Positions 32,512 to 45,354 of a DNA stretch of 64,000 nucleotides are shown here, in pieces. Under the pieces are notes generated by a model. It was not told the DNA's origin. It did not search any database and was given only the letters and a program-made list of their open reading frames with translations. The stretch comes from Marasmius tenuissimus (Eukaryota; Basidiomycota; Agaricomycetes; Agaricales; Marasmiaceae), in contig JAQOTA010000067.1 of assembly GCA_029532415.1 (NCBI GenBank), positions 1 through 64,000 on the forward strand, in the 5' to 3' direction. The position numbers and the translations under genes are program-made. Position 1 is the first letter of the stretch. The number at the start of each line of letters is the position of its first letter.

Positions 32512-33905
32512 TCAGCCTGACGGCGTTTTGAGAGCCTTGATCACCATCGGCAGGACCCCTGCAAAAGTTCCATAGTCAGAAAGGTGAATATCGAGTAAGC
32601 CATAGTGCATACCTCCCGTCTGCAGGGAGAATGAAGGCCGACCGACTGCGCCAGAGAATCCATTGATAATACCACTATGTGCAGTCACAGATACGACTGT
32701 AGCCATATTTGGGTCAGTCTAACCAGGGGATTGACTAGAACTAGAGGAGCGCTACTCACAACTTTCATCATCCAGGTGACGGAAAATCACATCCAACACG
32801 CTTCTCGCTCGGTCAAGTGTGTGATCACTCGGCTCCCTCACATCCGGAGTCCATAACTCGTCTTCTTCGGTGAACCCTGTTTCGATGTTGAACTCGGGGA
32901 AGGTTGTTTCGATGTAGGTCCGAGAGCGGCGTTTGTCGCATGTGTGAACGCCGTAGACTTCACGCAGATTCTATCACGGCCAGTAGTGGGATCAGTATCC
33001 GAACAAGTAGCTTCTGTACGGGAGAAGAATTGACGTACCTCGAGTACAAGCGGTCTTTCATATTCCGGGGAATCAATCCCGTCGAACGTGAGGACATAGG
33101 TACTCAAGGCCCGGGTCATCGGACTGTTGTAACGCTTCTTCGGGAGGGGGATGTTGAATGTGAGTTCGGTATTCCATGCTGCATTGACTGCTCGCGCTTG
33201 TTCAATTCCGGTAGGTGTCAGCTCCGCATCGGCTAGGCACGGTTTCAGTACTGGGGATACGACAATCGGAATAAAAACGCACGGCCCCACACGATCTCCC
33301 CATCTCCGTTCAACTTCGACCAGTAGCTTTAGAGATGTCAGAGTTCAGAAACCCTTCGCTAGTAAAGCTCAATATCAAACGTACGCATCCCAGGCTGGCG
33401 TTCCGTACTTGGCTTCAGCAACGTTATCTGTAGGGAATGAATTAGAACGATAAATTTCGGTAAACATAGACATCGAAACGCACGGAACCCTTCCCCATGC
33501 CTGCCGAAGAAGATTAATTTGTATCTCTCATTGGCTGGGCTCTCCTCGTTGAGCTTCCTAATCTCCTCTTGCAGGTTGATCCATCGGTTGTCGGATGAAT
33601 CAATCAGTCCAAAACGAGGGGGAACCTACACCCGTAGAGTCAGTGCATCATATAGAGTTTTGTCGTTCGCAATATCTCAAACACACAGCATCGGCGGTGG
33701 TCAAGTTATCCTGGATAAAAAAGCCTGGAACTGGAAAAGAAATAGCGTCATCACGACAGGCACACGATTTTTTGAGTAATTGCATACCGAGACTGTAAGC
33801 CACCGAGCTTGTAGCCTTAACGGGAGTAAAGATTGCTCCCTGAAATGGGGAGAGGACGAAGAGAACAGATAGAGCAAGCCAGAGGGGGCGACGAAGCGAG
33901 GTCAT
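32512..33905 (-). CDS. Secreted histidine phosphatase (phosphoglycerate-mutase-like)
   Basis: This is a multi-exon gene. Exon 1 (33905-33788) gives an N-terminal signal sequence (LALSVLFVLSPFQGAIF). Exon 2 is 33730-33687 and exon 3 starts at 33625. The catalytic motif is FFGRHGEGFHNVAE, where the His forms the phospho-intermediate. Further family marks are DAELTPTGIEQARAVN, YNSPMTRAL, VYGVHTCDKRRS and the second catalytic His in VTAHSGIINGF. Introns are short, GT-AG and in phase through these motifs. It belongs to histidine phosphatase branch 1. The substrate is unknown. Its 3' end converges on lectin gene D. Confidence 0.88.
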
Positions 33906-35214
33906 GATGGTGGTCGTTGTTCAACCTGACGAACGTGGGTCATCGGCGTCGAGAAGCAAGAATAACGTTTTCTTCTACCTTTGAAACCACGTGCGTGAGA
34001 GGAAGCTGTATTTGGTATTGGCTTGGGATGAACCTCGGCAAAACAGCGAGAACTGGATTCGTGTAGGTCCAGCGCACATCACCCTTGCTCTAAAATATGA
34101 TAGACAGAGGATATCCAATCTTGATCCTCCAGTCAGACCAAAGTCGCAAGGTTTAAAGTATCACGCGTGCAATCGAGAAAGGTATCGAACGGGCTGGGGT
34201 TATGCTGAGGACGTTCAAACGGGGCAGGCACATAGCAGACATTTTTACCATCTAGATTTGTTGAAGTGTAAGTGGAGGAGGTTTCATGTGATTTCGGGGC
34301 GGCCACTGGTTAAATGCTACCGGGGTAATCATTGTGGTTCAGAGTCAAGAGGCATTTGGCGCACAGAGGATTTATACCTCCGAGCTCGGGCCGTTATGCC
34401 CGCGAATATTGGGCGCTTATAGTTAGTCCTTTCAAACCACCATCATCCGACGCAACTTACACGCTCGATCTTCACCGCTCAGCTCGGTGGCCACGCCAAA
34501 GGCATTGTTGTTTTCCGGTTGTGAGATTGTCGCTTTCAAAGGCGAATCTTCGCTTTTCTACTATCACCAAACTCGCTTCTTGTTCACTTCCCCGTCAAGT
34601 TCGTATCCGAAGGTCCAGTGTGCCGCTCATCCTGGAATACCACAGTACCGACAATGATTCAAATTGAATACCCACGTCTGGGAGAGCGTAGTCCGGTTAA
34701 TCGTGACGTCTCCCCTGCAGGCTGCAACACAATCAGCACTAACATACCGAAGCAAGTTCGAGAACGAGGCCACAGCACCAGTGATTTTTTCTTCTACTAC
34801 CCTTGATACCGAGATGATCATTGCTTTCCCCTTCCTCAGTACTCTCGAGAAGGCTTCCCCCACGGTTCCCTGGGGCATTCGCACAGGATATTGATCTTCT
34901 CTTCTCTATGGAACATTCTTTATGAAGCCTCATGTCCGGAATACCAGCACGGGATACCAAATTTATTCAATTGAAACCTGTGCTCAAGGTTAAGCGCTGT
35001 TGATGAGCTGGGCGGGCCATTCAATGGCTCATAGCTGTAGAATTAAAGTAGCTCTGAAATAGCCCACGGTCGAGGAAGCAGGGCAGTTTGAGCCCCTTGC
35101 TTTCTGTCCACACGACAACTTCAAAATTCCTTCTGTGCACAAGCACGCTTATTCACATCGATCTTCTGAACTTCAGTTTAAAGACTCTACAATCGGTACT
35201 CTTCGATCAACACG
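33906..35214. other. No supported gene
   Basis: Several open frames of 60-140 codons occur on both strands, but none shows recognisable motifs or coherent splicing. It probably includes the divergent promoters of the phosphatase and the DUF6535 gene. Confidence 0.4.
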
Positions 35215-38200
35215 ATGGATTCGGACTCGTTAAGGCCGATTGATGTGGAGAATTGTGATGAGGGGAAAGATGGCATTTCGCATTCGGTGAGCGCAACTTC
35301 GATTAAGATCTGGATATATCCTTGTCTGACCTCACCTCCAAGGGTAATCTAAAAAGGCCAACACTCGAAAGGTCCTGGGGGGTGATCATGGATCAGGTGA
35401 ATCTGTACGATGAGGGATTATTACAGGGATGGAAGGAAGATATTGACACGCTGCTGGTTTTCGTACGTCCTCAGATTGCTCGTTGTGGTTGCAAAGTAAC
35501 GTGGTATTTGACTTAGACTGGTCTGTTCTCCGCCGTGGTGACAGCGTTCACGGTCGAGTCGTACCAGTGGCTGAGCGAGAGGCCAGAAGATGCAAGCGTG
35601 GTGCTCCTCCGCCAACTCACTCACTGGCAGATAAATAATCAAACAATTTCAACTCCTGAACCATTTCAAATTTTACCTTCCGACGTCCGAATCAATACCT
35701 ATTGGTTTTTAAGCCTCATAATCGCTCTCGTCGATGCGTTATTCGGCCTCCTCTGCAAACAATGGCTCAGGGAGCACCGGAAGCCTACACACACACGTAC
35801 CCCATCTGAAGCCCTAGCACTTCGTTGGTTAAGACACGAAAGCCTCAGTAAATGGCGCGTTCCAACGATCCTAGCTGCTCTACCCATACTCCTCGAGCTC
35901 GCACTCTTTCTATTTCTAGCTGGCCTGCTGGAACTTCTATGGAGTCGCCATAAGGTTCCGTTTGCACTGGCAGCGGCTATTGTCGGATTTGCCGTTCTGT
36001 TTTACCTGGCGACTACGTTCATTCCTGGTATCGACATTATCAGACAGGCCCTCCAGGTTACTCCCGAGCTCAGAAAAGCCCGTGTCGGACGAGGGCCAGT
36101 TCCACTAAACCCCTCGCCTGCCGAGTTCATAATGACTCTCCCACCGATGGAGCTAATATGCCCATACAAATCCCCACAGGCTTGGATCGCGTTTAAAGCC
36201 TCTCGAGCCCTCTCTCGCCTCCCCGCATTCACAAAAATCCTCTACTTCTTTTCGAGCAAACAGAAGTCTCTTTGCACGCTGCTAGGCACCCAACGTATCA
36301 GCGTCTGGAAGACGTGGGCATTGCACAACACCTTGAACGAGTTATTCAACTGGTCTTCCGTTGACCTTGAGGTCATTCAACGTTCGAGTCTCGATTTGGT
36401 ACCTCCCTATTACGAATTGAAGGCGTTTCGGTGGCTGGTGAGGGAATTGCAGGATAGCCCCGCGATGATTCCGCACCTGCAGAACGTGTTGGAGACCCTT
36501 CCACCGCATCTAGCCATGCCAGCTGTCTTCGACCAGTGGTTGTTCTTGCCTGGGAGGGAATGGAGAACAGAAGATATTGGACGGGTGTTGAAGCCGGGCC
36601 CCGGGGTGTCGGATTGGGGGATTGAAGACCATAAAACGGTATTCCAGCTCCTTTTCCTCGACGATGATCGGACAGACAGAACCACGATCTTCGACCGGAT
36701 GCTCCATTACAACCACGTTTTGATCAACGGGTCAAAGCTGTCGGCTCGGGACTACCAAGGCTTGGAACGAGTGTTGGAGTCCATTTGGGGCAACATCGTC
36801 GAGTCTTCCCGGCGGGATATTAGTGACGGTCAGAGTTGACTTGACCGCGCGGTCAAGTGGTCGATCAAAATTTCGAGCAAAAACTCGGTCAAGTCTTGAT
36901 CGACTTTTGATCGCGTCTTTTTTTGCTCGACTCTGGGCCGAGCAAACGCTCTTGACCGCGATCAAACTGAGGCAATCAAGTTGAACACAGGCCTTTTTAC
37001 TTTTAATTATTTATTTTTGCAGCCTACAACTGGCATAACATTACCCAAATAGTGTTTTGAGCCTCTCATTGAGTCTATCCCCCCAACTCTAGGTACTTTG
37101 ATCCCTCTGCAGTGGACAAAAAATACACTAAAAATAAGGAACAGAGTCATATTACACCGAACAACTCAAAACACACACAAGAGACGGCTACACCCACATC
37201 TGAGTTCACAGTGTACAGCGCCAGCATGGTTCTTGGGGTAGTTCTTTGTACAAAAAATTGATTTCGCGAGAAGAGTTTGAGGAATATAGAGGGAGCTGTT
37301 CAGAGGGCGGTCAGAGTTGAACGCGATCAAAACAAGATCAAATGAGTTTGAACGAAAACTTGATCTCGTCTTGACCGCGAGTTGACCGCGCGGTCAACTC
37401 AACTCTGACCGTCACTATTGGTTATCCCGTACCGTTCCATCAAATCGACAAATTGCTCGAAGATCAAAGCACTTCTGACCTTGGCACTCGGCTCTTGGGA
37501 TCCTACGGCCGTGCAATGAACCAAATGATGGCAGCTCAGAACTATTCGCTTCCACACAAATTGGCAGAACATATCGTTGCTTCGATATCGAGCTTGGATC
37601 CAAAGACTCCCCATTCTGCTTTCGTTCAAACTTCAGCGTGCCTTAACCTTCTTGAGCAGGCCCATCGTTTCATGATTCGAGAAAACGTTTTAGCAGATGC
37701 AATGAAAGACGACGTCTACCGCTGGATAGAGGCCACAGAGATCGTTCGCCGCGCTCATAATCTTCCCGAAGGCCACTTCAGTTTGGTCTCCGGATACTTC
37801 CCGATTCCATTACCCAGATTCGAGGAGCTCTTGGGTACTCTAGCGATGCGTTCCAGCGAGGTTCAAGACTCACAGCTTGAGCCTGTCCTCATATCATACA
37901 AAAGCCATTGGTGGAACGCCTCACCTGACCAGAAACTCTTACTGCTCGACATTCTCTCGACTCATGCCTTACACTATCCGGATCCATCTTCCTCAGCGAA
38001 TCCTTTTGCTGATGGTTCTAATAAGGGGAGGGATTCCCAGTGTTTGAAATCATCTGTAGGTCTCGGCTTTATCACCTTCGTCCACGAGCAGCTTGTTGGT
38101 AATCCAGAGTTTCTTCGTCGCGAAAAAGAGACTTTGAAGGGATGGAGACTCGTTCTACAACGGGTCAAAGCTAGCCACGGCCTTCCCCAAGATTACTTCG

Positions 38201-38364
38201 TCCAAATACGACTGGACAATGATAATGATGATTCTCGAATAAGGAATCCCTTTCTCAGCGATGGCGGCGAACCAGTGATGGGGTTTTGTGGCGAAGCGGT
38301 GGATCTTTCGAAGAGCGGCAGACCTATAGATGAAATACGTACACCAGCAGACAGTAACGTGTGA
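35215..38364 (+). pseudogene. DUF6535-domain membrane protein, split by a TIR element
   Basis: Exons 35215-35286 and 35343-35462 join to a long third exon at 35517. The N-terminal part has the DUF6535 pattern: Y-DEGLLQGWKEDIDTLLVF then TGLFSAVVTAFTVESYQWL, and membrane helices (FLSLIIALVDALFGLL, ILLELALFLFLAGLLELL, AIVGFAVLFYLATTF). The frame is cut at 36837-36839 by a stop inside the inserted element (about 36822-37416). Removing the element with one target copy restores the frame exactly into ...GYPVPFHQIDKLLEDQ and on to 38364, a protein of roughly 800 aa. The function of DUF6535 proteins is unknown. The rest of the reading frame is open, so the insertion looks recent. Confidence 0.85.
36822..37416. 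mobile_element. TIR element (MITE-like) inserted in the DUF6535 gene
   Basis: About 595 bp with 34-bp terminal inverted repeats starting GTGACGGTCAGAGTTGA, with one mismatch. Each repeat contains the perfect palindrome TTGACCGCGCGGTCAA. The interior is dense in GGTCAA/GATCAA-type motifs and codes for nothing. The flanks allow either a 3-bp ATT duplication (36819-36821, 37417-37419) or a 2-bp TA duplication (Tc1/mariner-like). Both keep the host frame, so the superfamily is unresolved. Confidence 0.85.
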
Positions 38365-39270
38365 TATGTACGTTATCCTTCTCTTATGAGCTGACTCGCT
38401 AATTCCTTGCTCCACTGATAAAGGAGGGTCGGTTATTATGGCTATTGATATGCTGCTGCCGATTATCCATGAAAAGGGGTACCAGTACCGTCTGTGTTGC
38501 GATTTTTGAGTCTCAGGTCTACTTTTTTCTACATCATCAGTCCAAATTAAAACACCAGTGCTATGAGTCAAAATTGGACTAGTAGACACTTTCTCTGTCG
38601 GTCCGGTCCCATAGGACACATCTTTGTGGCGAGGGGGCATACGTTCCAACCCAGCCGGAGCGCTTCAGCTTCGCCTTATCAGTTCGCCCGATACATCGCC
38701 TGTTGGTACACGGTTCCTTCGATTCACACTCTGCTGGCATTGATATGGTAAAGGGTACCCGGCACACGCAAAAATCTCGGAAAGCCGTATCCAACGGGCC
38801 ATGGGCTGGTGGTGACTATCACTCTGACCGCTCACACTCCACGATATCGAAGCACGAATTGACATCGATGGATGGAAGAACTTTTCGGCTGCTGCCGAGG
38901 ACGCGTGAATCCGGGTGAAAAGGGTCGTCAAGAAACTTCTCAACGCAACGTTGTAGTCGCAGCCACCTCTTTCATTGAGCCGGCGTAGATTGCGTCCTAA
39001 AGAAAACTGAATTCGCTCTCGGATTAAAGGTCAACCGTGTCATTCAAACAGCTTACAGGTTATTGGAACTAACCAATCTTTCACGGCGGTCCGTGAAACT
39101 CCATCCTTCTCGCTCCGAAGGGTAGAGAAGCAATGAAGCTCATCTACGGAGAGTACGGGTTCTTGTGGCATGAGATAGTATGACGCGTACAACACGTCAG
39201 GATCAACTTCATTGAGATACCCGGTTTGCGACATCAAGTCCATCTTTGGACGTTATATATAGACTCTGCA
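38365..39270 (-). other. Coding-like sequence, no gene model
   Basis: On the minus strand a 67-codon frame (39243-39040) and a frame from about 38990 to 38665 look coding-like. A GTAAGC donor and TTTAG acceptor lie between them, but the phases do not join. A TATATATAA lies 10-20 nt upstream of ATG 39243, too close for a normal promoter. I cannot name the protein. Confidence 0.25.
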
Positions 39271-40001
39271 CTCCCGGAAGGAGAGACCACAATCATTCAC
39301 TAGTAGCACACAACTGAGAGAATGTCTGTTCCGCGCGAGGACTCAGTAGTTGCGACCAGCTTTATCTATTCCCCGTGGTTAATCCTCATTTCCATACCCA
39401 TTCAACATCCAAGTGAATCGAAGTTAGGAAACACGCCTTCACTGAATTCGAGGGAAGGCGTGTATCAAGCAACGGGTCCGGGGTTGCGCGACGGCCCGTC
39501 CCTCCACCACGGGCCTCTCACAAGCAAGGAGGCTGTTGCCCAAGTCTCTCAGTCAATTCAGTTCATGACACCTCCATTTTGTCAGGAACGGGTGGTTCCA
39601 GAGCCCAGACATGAGTGGCTGTCGCCACCATTGCAATCTCGGGAACGTCCCAAAAAGCATTGAACTATAGAAGGCCGCTGATGAGCGCTTGATTTCCGAA
39701 CGCGCGCTTGGGTCATCGAAAGTCTTGAGCGACTGCAATCTTCTCGCTAAGCTTCAACATAGTTCGGGATCATCATTGTGTATCGTAATTGGGTATCCGC
39801 CTCTTTATGGCTGGGAATCAACGTTGCTCGAGTTGCGGCAGTGGAGTATACATGAATACATAAAGCCTCTCCAGGCCTCCCAACTATACATAATATACTT
39901 TCGGGGGTACAAGTAGACCGGAGTCACCCCATGCTCATCGACACTATCATAAGGGTATATAAGGGTATATACGTCTCAAAGCACCTGAATCGCTCATATT
40001 C
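39271..40001. other. No supported gene
   Basis: A 113-codon frame at 39322-39663 has no recognisable content. A short tandem repeat AAGGGTATAT occurs twice near 39951-39970. Confidence 0.4.
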
Positions 40002-40367
40002 CAGCCGTTATAATAATTGTAGACGCGTTTTCATTTTTTCTCTCGTTCCGCGCCTTTGTTTATACCAAACACCCTGATTTGGAAGGAGTCGGGACATGCG
40101 TCATTCAAGGCGGTGGCTCCGCCCCGCTGGGGAAGGGCCAAGGAGTGCTCTTCTTCATATCATTGGGAAAGAGGGGTACAAACACCTAGTATCCAAGCGT
40201 GAGATTTAGTCCCCTCAAGCTGAACACCAAAATTCGAGTCCTGTGCCTTTGCGTGTTGTTTAGGCGTCGGGCCCGCCCAGTCCAAATCGGGGTAAGTTGT
40301 GTTTGGTATAAATAAAGGCGCGGAATGAGAAAAAACGAGAAAGCGTCTACAATTATTATAACGGCTG
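40002..40367. repeat. Foldback repeat with about 80-bp arms
   Basis: The left arm (40002-40082, starting CAGCCGTTATAATAATTGTA) is repeated inverted at 40281-40367 with a few mismatches. The spacer of about 200 bp is G/C-rich and non-coding. No target duplication is obvious. Each arm contains a TATAAA-like box facing outward or inward. Confidence 0.75.
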
Positions 40368-41199
40368 TCATTTCCGTGAATTTCAGCATCCAAACAATAC
40401 ATTCTTGACGACGCTTAACTTCAGCCCTAGCTCAGGTTCACAAACTCACCATGGGCCCCTCCCTTCTGACCTCCCCGGGCCGCCCCCAGTTCTTCACCTC
40501 AACGCCTAGAAACCACACCTCAAAGCCCCGGGCTCTTGTAAAACAACCTCGTGAAAAAGGTACCGCAAACCGCGTTTGATGGATCATGTTCTTGATTTAC
40601 AAACAAAATTGCCCACTTTGGCCTCGAATCTCGATAACTCGGGAAATCGCCGCCTTGGCACACTGAAGCTTCCTTACAGGGCTGCTCAAGGTCAGACGGT
40701 CTGCGCGTGCTCTGAATATCAAATCATCAATCTCACCTACCCGATCTCGGGAGTCTTGTTACGGCTCCATGATCTGACGTTAATTTAGGATTGTTGCGGG
40801 ATATTATATGAATGGCGTTCTGTTAAATGCCACTGACCTGAACACTATTATATGGCCTTTATTTTTGTCTTGAGCCTCCCGTGGCGACCTGTTTTAGACT
40901 CCCGTTCAGACTAGCTGAATCCGTACATTTGCGAAAACTCCCGTCCTGATGCTTCAGTTACAAGACCCAGGATATCGTGTGCCTGAGCCCCTTTTCCCCC
41001 GGACTTTCCCCGCATATGGATGGCCACATGATACCACACGGCACTAACCGGCTCCCGCGATCCGGGCGGCCCCCCACACAATTGCTCTGCCGGCCTTCAA
41101 ATACCATGAGCTCCACGAATAGTTTTTTCTTCGTGCCTTTCCTTCTCACCGCCAGGACACACCTCCCTTCATTCTCGAGGTTGAGCACGATATTCCACG
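40368..41199 (+). promoter_or_regulatory. Upstream region of the sugar transporter
   Basis: No gene is seen. Two matches to the CreA/Mig1 repressor site (CCCCGG at 40997-41002 and CCCCGC at 41008-41013) lie about 190-200 bp before the ATG. This suits a glucose-repressed sugar transporter, but such motifs are common by chance. Confidence 0.3.
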
Positions 41200-43383
41200 A
41201 TGAACAAACAGGACGTTTTTGTCAACATTCGGGTCTATTGTGTGTCTGGTTCAGATTCTCTTTTCCTGTCTCGTGCTCATCTAGAATGTACAGGGCTCGC
41301 GTTCGTCGTTTACTGGGGTATTATCCTGTTTGGTTACGATACGTGCGTCGCACTGAGCACTCTTCACCGTTTTTACGTGATTGATCTCTATCATCTCAGG
41401 GGTATCGCTGGTGGTGTTGTAAAGAACAAATATTTCCAACAACATTTCGGGATACATGGCGACCAAAAAGCGATTGACGATGTCAGTGCTATCGTTGTCT
41501 CCGTCCTTCAGGCAGGAGCTTTTGTTGGTGCTCTGTGCTCAGCGCCCATCTCGGGTGCGTAATATCGTCACCACCGCCACTTCTCGGTGCTCGTTCGCCT
41601 GAAGGCTAAATCCTTGCCGTCTAATTTCCAGCTCGCATTGGGAGAAAATGGACTTTAATCTCTTTCTCAACCGTCTTCGCTATTGGCGCTGTGCGTCGTA
41701 TATCTCATTTACTCGCCATCTCGTCGCTAATTCTCGTGTCATTTTCGTAGGTTCTCACCACCGTCGCCGAAAGCCCTTCAAACGGTCTTGATCTCATATA
41801 CGCCGGACGTGTCATCTCTGGGTTTGGTATTGGTGGTATTTCAGCCGTTGCCCCTGCCTTCGTATCAGAGTGTGCGCCCAAAGAAGTCCGTGGAAGGATT
41901 ACCGGTCTGTTCCAGATCATGGTTGCAATTGGGGTCATGATCTCGTATTTTGTGAACTGTAAGTCCCTTCCCTGCACAGTACACACCGCCCAGGGATGAT
42001 TGTTGATGGAAAATTAATACAGTCGGTATCGGCATCCACATCCCCGAAGGCTCGAACATCTGGAAAATTCCATTCGGTCTCCAACTGGTGCCTTGTGGAG
42101 TCATGTTGTTGGGTCTTATGACTGTCAAGGTGAGTCTATTTTGTACTCTTCTGATTGTGCGGATCACGCATTCAACGATCTCCTAGGAATCCCCTCGTTG
42201 GCTCGCTTCCGTGGGACGCAATGAACAAGCCCTTGATAACCTCGCTTATCTTCGCAAGGCACATCCTCAGAACGAGGAGATTGTACGGGAAATGGCGGAG
42301 ATCGAGGCTGCTATAGACGAAGAGAGAGCTGCTCGCAAGGGCCTTGGTATGAAGGAGGCTTTCCTTGGCAAAGGCAACTTCATCCGATTTGTGATCGCAT
42401 TCCTATTGTTTCTTCTCCAACAATTCTCTGGACAGAACAGTGTCAAGTGAGTTCTCGTTAATCTGTCGTTCTGAACTGATATTCACCTTGTGACTATTTG
42501 GATCAGCTACTACGCTCCTCAGATCTTCGAGTCTATTGGTTACACTGGAAACACTCAATCCCTCCTCGCCTCGGGTATCTACGGTGTCGTCAAAGTCGTC
42601 TTCACTGCCCTCTTCATCTTCTTTGGTGTCGAAACCCTTGGGCGTAAATTGTCCCTCATTATCTCCGCCTTCGGAATGGGTACTCTATTTTACATCATTG
42701 GTGCTATTTTGAAGACACACCCACCCAACCCTAACGCCGCCTCGCCCCCACCCGCCAGTCAGGCCATGGCTGGTATGCTCTACATTTACGTGTGCTTTTA
42801 CAGTATGGGCTGGGGTAAGTCTAGGATGTTTTGACCCGTTCATAATACTGACATTGCAACGATAGGTCCTCTTCCATGGGTTTACGTCTCTGATATCTTC
42901 CCCACGAGGACGAGGCACTACGGGCTCGCACTTGCCAGCTCCACTCAATGGCTCTTCAGTACGTTCTTCCTCCCATAGTCTACGTCCTCGTACTGACCGA
43001 TTTAATCACAGACTTTGTCGTGTCATACATCACCCCCTCACTCGTCAGAGTACTCGGTTGGAAGATCTTCATCATGTTCGCAACGATCAATATCGCTGGT
43101 ATGGGTACCTTCTCGATGTACGTATCCTCTTTTCTCTGTTCGCTGCGGCTCAATTAACCCCTCCGTATAGTCTCATCCCCGAAACCAAAGGCCGCAGTTT
43201 GGAGGACATGGACATCATCTTCGGTTCCGTCACCGCAGAGGAACGTGCTGCCGGAATCGAAAGGGCTCAGAAACGTACGTCCTTCATCAATTCTCTTGTG
43301 CCTCGCCCGATTTACTCAGCATGTATGTTGTTGCAGAACTCGACCAAGAGCTTCACGACACCAAGAGCGACACCAAGGTGTAA
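41200..43383 (+). CDS. MFS sugar transporter (sugar porter family)
   Basis: Twelve exons join in frame to 511 aa: 41200-41239, 41294-41342, 41400-41554, 41632-41690, 41751-41958, 42023-42129, 42187-42446, 42507-42814, 42866-42958, 43012-43117, 43171-43274 and 43337-43383. Sugar porter marks are all present: FGYDTGIAGG in helix 1, ARIGRKW, CAPKEVRGRITGLFQ, ESPRWLAS, QQFSGQNSVNYYAPQIF, GPLPWVYVSDIFPTRTRHYG and PETKGRSLEDMD. It should carry sugars, or possibly quinate, with protons across the plasma membrane. The substrate cannot be read from sequence. No stop or frameshift is seen, unlike most neighbours. Confidence 0.95.
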
Positions 43384-43598
43384 ACTCAAAAACCATCTCG
43401 CTTGTCGTTGGGCGTAGTCGTTGATGTTTCTCTTCTCTTTGTTGTTTTATGTTATAGTCATGCTCCTTGTACCATATCACATTGCTTACTTCCTCTCTGT
43501 TTGGATTACGAATTCATGGTTTGATGATGGGGGTTGATCTATTCTGTTAATGAGACTGCTCCAGGTCTTCATGAGTGATACCGTATAGCAAGAAAAAT

Positions 43599-44966
43599 CT
43601 ACGTGTCCGCCGCATGGAATTGAACGATCATCTTTCCTTGCGCTTTCACCACGATCTGCATCCCTTCCCTATCTAGAAGCTTAAGTGATTCGTCCACCGG
43701 CATGTCAGCCCTTCGTCCTAAGATGTGTGAGGTTGCGGTCCTGAGTGAACCATGCTGGAAGGTAGAAAAGGGACTCGGAGGATACCATCGTGACTTCGCC
43801 ATATCCACAAATTCCACATCCGCATCGAAATGATTCAGAACACGGAAAGACAGGCATCTCAACTAGGGAAAGAAAATCAATGATTCTGGCCCCGTTCCCA
43901 ACTCCTTCGGGGACAGCTTCGTGATGAGACCCTTCGAAACTGGTTTGAAAGCCCCCTGAGTACATATTTTCCTCCACTGTGAAATCATCATGTGCAAAGA
44001 TTTCGGTGATTGTGAGGCGCTCCAGGTGGGGTACGTTGTTTATAGCATGGACAATATGTGTATCTGATAGCGGCAAGTCGTCGAGTGTGATCGCTTGTAA
44101 GGCGCAACGAGAGCGCTTCATGAGCCAATAGAAGCCAAGGTAAGGCTATGGCCTTGTGAAAGAACACGTCTCGTTGCATTCGCCGGAAGGAGTAAGCGCT
44201 CGTAGATTTCCCTCAGATGAGGAAACATTCCTTCGTCGTGACACCTTCTTACATTCGACGGGCTCGTAGAGTATGGTGGACGGTGAAAGTTCCTCACAGA
44301 CCCTATAATCGGACTCCGTCGCATCTGGCGTGAACTCGTAATGCAGAGTCTAGATAGACGTGACAAAATTCTTCAGGACAATCAACGACTCATCAAACGA
44401 CTCATCCGGACCGAATGTGAAGGTGAGATGCCTGAGAGGTGCACCAAGTTGGAAAGAATTGATAGGAACATGTGTGTTCGTAGTCCGGACTATAACCCTG
44501 TCAAGTAGCGTAGACGACTTCAAATAATCCTGAAAAAAGATTGAGCTGATGGGCGCCGTCTCGGAACGAGTGCAGACAAGCTCTTGGAGCAAGGGAAGCT
44601 TGGAAGGGTCATTGTTCGCAATCTCCAAATCGACAACGCCATATAGCTGGTGAAGACTCACGTATTGCCATCAATCAGCATGTTGGAAAAGTGATCCAAC
44701 GAGAGACGGGACCGGATCGAAAGTAGCATATGACGTTGGGTCAAACATCATGATCGAAAGAGGTCGGACTCTGGGGCGAGAAAAGAAAACTTTCGCTCAC
44801 TATCCGTCTACCTTCGACCGTCAAATGTGGCCTTAGTCGAAGACTCATATGGACCTTGCGAAGAGCGTTTGACGAGAATGTCTCAGGGTTATGCGCTCGG
44901 CAGTCGAGTTGGATCCCCTGCATCAGAGGTAAGTTATTGGATATGTCCATTGGACCCACGCCCATT
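43599..44966 (-). pseudogene. Decayed F-box/LRR-type gene
   Basis: Fragments in order on the minus strand match the gene at 47481-49174: a repeat-region piece at 44661-44350 (PLLQELVCTRSE, YLKSSTLLDRV), a piece at 44121-43705 (ITEIFAHDDF), and a C-terminal piece at 43862-43599 (VLNHFDADVEFVDMAKSRWY...LDREGMQIVVKA). No F-box N-terminus is found upstream. The pieces are in different frames, only partly explained by introns. Confidence 0.6.
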
Positions 44967-45354
44967 GAGCAACGGTACTGAGTTGGAAGCCAGGTTCGTA
45001 CCTCAAGCAGCGCCGAATTCGTTACAAGTACAATTCATATTAGTAATCCCCAATCGCAACGATGACTCTTGAGCCACATCTTTCCGCGATGTAGAACTTA
45101 GTCTTACTCACCCGTACTTGTATGGCTACATACACGAACGCGTGGCTCGTTAGTGGGATAATATTAGCGCCATTGCGGGGAATCCTGCTCATCTTGAAGA
45201 CCGACACCATTATTTGACGAAATATGTAAGTATGTGACATGAAAATTAGCAATATATAAGATCGTACTCATGTTTTCCCGTACCCCTAGTCAATGTTCGA
45301 ATGGTAATATTGCGATTATACTCATAGTCCAACCCTACAACCCTAGCCCACTCC
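44967..45354. other. No supported gene
   Basis: Spacer between two minus-strand F-box-type loci. Confidence 0.4.
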
